From: an uncultured Eubacteriales bacterium
Lineage (GTDB): Bacteria; Bacillota; Clostridia; Oscillospirales; Acutalibacteraceae
Length of the DNA stretch: 9,846 bases
Direction: 5' to 3'
Assembly: GCA_934630995.1 (NCBI GenBank)
Contig: CAKTXU010000041.1
Location: 1 to 9,846 of the forward strand
Shown here: one piece after another, positions 7,096 through 9,846 of the stretch
How positions within the stretch are numbered: the first letter of the stretch is position 1
Layout of the letters: the number at the start of each line of letters is the position of its first letter
Notes under the pieces: generated by a model
The model's database searches: none
What the model was told of the DNA's origin: nothing
Seen by the model: only the letters and a program-made list of their open reading frames with translations
Program-made: the position numbers and the translations under genes

Positions 7096-7593
7096 ATGAA
7101 GGCGGACGGACGGGAACTGCTGTTGTGGGGCCTGGCGGCGGTGCTGGGAATCGGGGTCTGTCTGACGGCCCTGCTATCCGCCCCGGATATTTCCCCAATT
7201 GGCGTGGTATATACCGATGTATCCACCGTTTCCGAACCGCCGGTGAGCCTGCAGCCCAACACCACTGCCGCCCCTTTGCCGCCGGCGGATACTTCCGTTG
7301 TGTCCAGAACAGAGGAATCCACGCCGCACAGTACCACCGTTCCGACCCAACCGGCGGAAACCCGTCCCCTCAACATTTCCCCGGTTGTACCGAGCGATGG
7401 GAAAATTCGTTTGAACAGCGCCACCAAGGAGGAACTGATGACGCTGAATGGGATCGGCGAGACATTGGCGGGCAGGATTATCGAATACCGCGATACTCAT
7501 GGAGGGTTTGCCCGGCTAGAGGAGCTGACCGAAGTTAAGGGGATCGGAGAAAAGCGCTTCGCGGCCATCCGGGACTATCTGGTGCTTGACTGA
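7096..7593 (+). CDS. comEA: ComEA-like helix-hairpin-helix DNA-binding protein
   Basis: This 165-residue protein has an N-terminal membrane anchor (about 8–28, LLLWGLAAVLGIGVCLTALL), a Pro/Thr/Ser-rich linker (about 44–100), and a C-terminal double helix-hairpin-helix (103–164) with LNSATKEELMTLNGIGETLAGRIIEYR and LTEVKGIGEKRFAAIRDYL regions; the two hairpins are NGIGETLA and KGIGEKRF. ComEA receptors bind incoming DNA outside the membrane during natural transformation. The usual SLBB domain between anchor and HhH is missing here, and no comEB or comEC is adjacent, so a different surface DNA-binding role is possible. I start at the ATG at 7096 (AGGGGGG upstream, promoter at 7033–7062); the frame is open back to a GTG at 7018. 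It diverges from the response regulator gene. Confidence 0.85.
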   Translation: MKADGRELLLWGLAAVLGIGVCLTALLSAPDISPIGVVYTDVSTVSEPPVSLQPNTTAAPLPPADTSVVSRTEESTPHSTTVPTQPAETRPLNISPVVPSDGKIRLNSATKEELMTLNGIGETLAGRIIEYRDTHGGFARLEELTEVKGIGEKRFAAIRDYLVLD

Positions 7594-7633
7594 TACAGCT
7601 TTTTTTGCCCCGGATGAAAATTGCCGCTGTGGG

Positions 7634-7662
7634 TTGAAGCCCTTTCACAATTCTGCTATAAT
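7634..7662 (+). promoter_or_regulatory. strong sigma-A promoter of thyX–tmk
   Basis: TTGAAG (7634–7639), a 17-base spacer and TATAAT (7657–7662), preceded by TGC as an extended -10. This is the best promoter in the window. Initiation would fall near 7669, leaving a leader of about 94 bases before thyX. Confidence 0.75.
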
Positions 7663-7679
7663 ACCTTCCATAAAGAGGG

Positions 7680-7725
7680 CGTCCGGCGGTCCTGTGGTTC
7701 TGTCCTTGACGGGCCTGGCCGGATG
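7680..7725 (+). promoter_or_regulatory. stem-loop in the thyX 5' leader
   Basis: CGTCCGGC (7680–7687) pairs with GCCGGATG (7718–7725), and directly inside it GGTCC (7688–7692) pairs with GGGCC (7711–7715), with a two-base bulge (TG, 7716–7717), two G·U pairs and an 18-base loop. The stem sits just after the predicted transcription start. No T tract follows it, so it is not a simple terminator; it may stabilise the mRNA or regulate it. I do not recognise a known riboswitch. Confidence 0.4.
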
Positions 7726-7762
7726 GTCGGAAAAAACCGTGGAAAATGAAAGGTCTGTTTTC

Positions 7763-8536
7763 ATGTTGAAAGTCACCCTGCTGGCGCATACGCCTGAGCC
7801 CGAGCATCTCGTGGCTTCCGCGGCGCGCCTCTGTTATTCCGCCGCCTCTATCGATACGGTAATGGAGGGGCTCACCGAGGAAAAAACTGCGGCTTTTGTG
7901 GACATGCTGGCAGAGCTTGGTCACGAGAGCCCTATTGAGCACGCCTCCTTCACTTTCGGCGTCGAGGGTGTGTCCCGCTCTCTCCTGGCTCAGCTGACCC
8001 GCCACCGCATCGCATCGTACAGCGTACAGAGCCAGCGGTATGTCCGGGAGAAAATGTTTGAATATGTCGTTCCTCCGGCCATTGCGGCCATCCCGGAGGC
8101 GGCGGAGGAATATCGGGCGGCGATGGAGGAGGATCAAGCTCACTACGAAAGCTTGACAGCCAGGCTGAAAGCCGTGCATTTGAAAGAGAACCTGGATGCG
8201 GGCATGGATCAGAGGGCGGCCGAAAGGGCGGCGGAAAAAACCGCCATCGAGGATGCGCGTTTTGTCCTGCCCAATGCCTGTACCACTAAAATCCTGATGA
8301 CTATGAACGCCAGAAGCCTGATGAATTTTTTCGCCCATCGTTGCTGCAACCGGGCGCAGTGGGAGATTCGGGAGCTGGCCGACAGGATGCTGGCACTCTG
8401 CGCCGAGGCGGCGCCTCATCTGTTTAAAAACGCCGGTCCCGCCTGTGTGGCGGGCGCTTGTCCGGAGGGAAAGATGTCCTGCGGGAAAGCGTCGGACATG
8501 CGAAAAAAATATGCGGAGCTGAAAGGACGGAGCTGA
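7763..8536 (+). CDS. thyX: flavin-dependent thymidylate synthase ThyX
   Basis: ThyX makes dTMP from dUMP using FAD, NADPH and methylene-tetrahydrofolate, without the dihydrofolate reductase need of ThyA. The 257-residue protein carries the ThyX signature RHR-X7-S as RHRIASYSVQS (80–90), the helix HESPIEHASFTF (54–65), and the substrate/FAD helix NARSLMNFFAHRCCNRAQWEIR (182–203). Its tail has three cysteines (228, 233, 240) in CVAGACPEGKMSCGK. I begin at the ATG at 7763, giving MLKVTLLAHTPEPE with AAAGG nine bases upstream; the frame is open back to 7586 but those residues are unlike the family and overlap the comEA-like gene and the promoter. The thymidylate kinase gene begins one base after its stop. 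Confidence 0.95.
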   Translation: MLKVTLLAHTPEPEHLVASAARLCYSAASIDTVMEGLTEEKTAAFVDMLAELGHESPIEHASFTFGVEGVSRSLLAQLTRHRIASYSVQSQRYVREKMFEYVVPPAIAAIPEAAEEYRAAMEEDQAHYESLTARLKAVHLKENLDAGMDQRAAERAAEKTAIEDARFVLPNACTTKILMTMNARSLMNFFAHRCCNRAQWEIRELADRMLALCAEAAPHLFKNAGPACVAGACPEGKMSCGKASDMRKKYAELKGRS

Positions 8537-8537
8537 C

Positions 8538-9209
8538 ATGGGGCGCCTTTTGGTGCTGGACGGTCTGGACGGCAGCGGAAAAACCACCCAGTTGGGCCGC
8601 CTAAGCGAGTATCTCACGTCCCGCGGGTTACACTATAGGCAAATTTGTTTTCCAGATTATGCGCAGCCGTCCTCCGCGCTTGTGAAAATGTATCTGGGCG
8701 GAGAATTCGGCGGATCGCCCGACGCGGTAAACGCCTATGCCGCCTCTTCCTTTTATGCCGTGGATCGCTATGCCAGCTATAAAAAATTTTGGGAGCGGGA
8801 GTATGAAGCGGGACTTCTGATCTTGGCGGCGCGGTATACCACTTCCAACGCCATCCATCAGATGAGCAAGCTGCCTGCGGGGGAGTGGGACGGCTATCTG
8901 CGCTGGCTGGAGGAATACGAATACGGCTTGCTGGGCCTGCCCCGGCCTGATGCTGTCGTGTTCCTTGATATGCCGCCGGAAATCTCCCAGAATCTTATAT
9001 CCGGCCGGTATGGCGGGGAAGAGGCCAAAAAGGATATCCACGAGCGGGACAGGGCGTATCTGCTGAGCTGCCGTCGCTCGGCCCTGTACGCCGCAGACAA
9101 GTGCGGATGGCGGGTGGTATCCTGCGGCCGTGACGGTATGCCCCGGCCGCAGGAGGAGATAACCGCAGAGCTGATTGAATGCCTTGGTCTGGATGGAAAG
9201 GAATTCTAA
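8538..9209 (+). CDS. tmk: thymidylate kinase-like P-loop nucleotide kinase
   Basis: This 223-residue cytoplasmic kinase should convert dTMP to dTDP with ATP. It has the P-loop DGLDGSGKTTQ (8–18) with Lys15, the acceptor-site DR motif FYAVDRYASYKKFW (72–85, Asp76-Arg77), the LISGRYGGEEAKKDIHERD lid region (153–171), and the core strand PDAVVFLDMPPE (137–148). Length is normal (about 205–225). One oddity: the DRX motif (usually DRY/DRH) reads A98-R99-Y100, so the conserved Asp is Ala. It follows thyX after a single base, with a GGACGGAG-like ribosome site inside the thyX end, so both are surely one operon and supply dTTP. Other deoxynucleoside kinases share the fold, but the ThyX partner favours dTMP. 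Confidence 0.88.
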   Translation: MGRLLVLDGLDGSGKTTQLGRLSEYLTSRGLHYRQICFPDYAQPSSALVKMYLGGEFGGSPDAVNAYAASSFYAVDRYASYKKFWEREYEAGLLILAARYTTSNAIHQMSKLPAGEWDGYLRWLEEYEYGLLGLPRPDAVVFLDMPPEISQNLISGRYGGEEAKKDIHERDRAYLLSCRRSALYAADKCGWRVVSCGRDGMPRPQEEITAELIECLGLDGKEF

Positions 9210-9215
9210 ATATTT

Positions 9216-9846
9216 ATGATAACAGTTGATTCAATTCTGCAGTTTCGCGCACCTGAGCTGGAAGACGCGGTCTGGATAACGCCGCTGCTGCGATTATGGC
9301 GGTATGGCAAGTGAATATTCCTTCACGACGATATATATGTGGAGGCAGCACTACCAAAATCAAATCGCCCGCTATCAGGATTCCCTTTTCATGCGCGCTT
9401 TGGAGCAGGGAATTCCCTCTTATCTACCTCCGGTCGGGGCGGATTTTGACGGGAATATGGCACTTCTGATGAAGCACGTTCACGCAGAGGGACATCCGCT
9501 TCGGCTGTTTTGTACCGATCCCTCTCTGCTCCCTCGCATCGAGGCCCTGTTTCCCGGCCGTTTCCGGGTGGAGCCTGCCCGGGACGACTTCGATTATATT
9601 TATAATGTCGGCGACCTGGCCGCTCTGGCCGGAAAAAAATATCATGGTAAACGCAACCATATCCATGCCTTCACGGCCCAATACGACTGGAGCTACGAGC
9701 CCCTCACCGACGGCAACAGCGGCGATGTGGTGGAAATGGCGCGGGAATGGTGCCGTCTGAAGGGAAACTGCCGGGAAAAAAGTCTGCAATCTGAAAAATG
9801 TGCTATCCGGGAGGCTGTTGCCCACCGCCGGGAGCTGTCTTTGACG
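9216..9846 (+). CDS. DUF2156 (phosphatidylglycerol lysyltransferase-like C-terminal domain) protein, partial, with apparent frameshift
   Basis: From the ATG at 9216 the frame reads MITVDSILQFRAPELEDAVWITPLLR and then hits TGA at 9312–9314. One base after codon 25 (skipping C9291) a second frame continues without a stop to the window end: DYGGMASEYSFTTIYMWRQHY, then YLPPVGADFDGN, RDDFDYIYNVGDLAALAGKKYHGKRNHIHAF and WSYEPL. Together these match the order of conserved segments in DUF2156 proteins, GNAT-fold relatives of the MprF catalytic domain, usually about 290–300 residues; roughly the last third is missing past the edge. The second frame has a TAA at 9277–9279 and its only early start is an ATG at 9304 without a ribosome site. 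So it is either a frameshifted gene or a sequence error; an internal start is less likely. Function of such stand-alone proteins is not settled. Confidence 0.75.

Noticed and set aside
7594..7606. T tract after the comEA-like stop as an intrinsic terminator.
   Set aside because: Seven Ts occur at 7600–7606 but I could not find a convincing GC stem immediately before them.
7586..7762. ThyX start at 7586 giving a 316-residue protein.
   Set aside because: It overlaps the comEA-like gene and includes the promoter and leader hairpin; the extra residues are not ThyX-like.
7535..8617. A 360-codon open frame on the minus strand opposite thyX.
   Set aside because: Its translation is Arg/Pro/His-rich with no recognisable fold, and the opposite strand carries an unmistakable thyX; it is a shadow of GC-rich codon use.
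9424..9825. A minus-strand 133-codon frame at the right end.
   Set aside because: The plus strand here reads as conserved DUF2156 segments, so the minus-strand frame is a shadow.

Overview
The window looks like a chromosomal segment of a moderately GC-rich Firmicute, most likely a gut or rumen Clostridia/Oscillospiraceae-type bacterium. This is inferred from strong AGGAGG-type ribosome sites, sigma-A-like promoters, a response regulator–kinase–ABC (FtsX-type) cassette, a ComEA-like competence protein and a thyX–tmk pair. I see no rRNA, tRNA, CRISPR array, insertion sequence or prophage gene.

Layout, left to right. Bases 1–126 hold what may be the end of an upstream gene, apparently out of frame with itself. 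Bases 147–1742 (+) encode a YtcJ-type amidohydrolase. It converges on a minus-strand cassette, and the two share an 18-bp perfect hairpin (1747–1796) that can end transcription from both sides. The cassette, read right to left on the minus strand, is an OmpR-family response regulator (6899–6213), a short-loop membrane histidine kinase (6194–5187), an ABC ATPase (5093–4410) and an 871-residue FtsX-type permease (4413–1798). ATPase and permease overlap as ATGA. Diverging from the regulator is a ComEA-like helix-hairpin-helix protein (7096–7593, +). Next come a flavin-dependent thymidylate synthase ThyX (7763–8536, +) and, one base later, a thymidylate kinase-like protein (8538–9209, +). The window ends inside a DUF2156 protein (from 9216, +) whose reading frame is broken near 9291.

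How the parts work together. The kinase and regulator probably control the ABC exporter. The same palindrome, TGAC-N7-GTCA, with 13 of 15 bases identical, sits upstream of both the regulator gene (6978–6992) and the ATPase gene (5163–5177), which suggests one operator for autoregulation and for target control. ThyX makes dTMP from dUMP and the next gene should phosphorylate dTMP to dTDP, so the pair is a compact dTTP-supply operon behind a near-consensus extended -10 promoter and a 5' leader that can fold into a strong hairpin.

The points most worth a second look are the shared operator, the frame break in the DUF2156 gene, and the loss of the normally conserved Asp of the DRX motif in the thymidylate kinase. 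I did not find clear evidence of a wholly new biological system.
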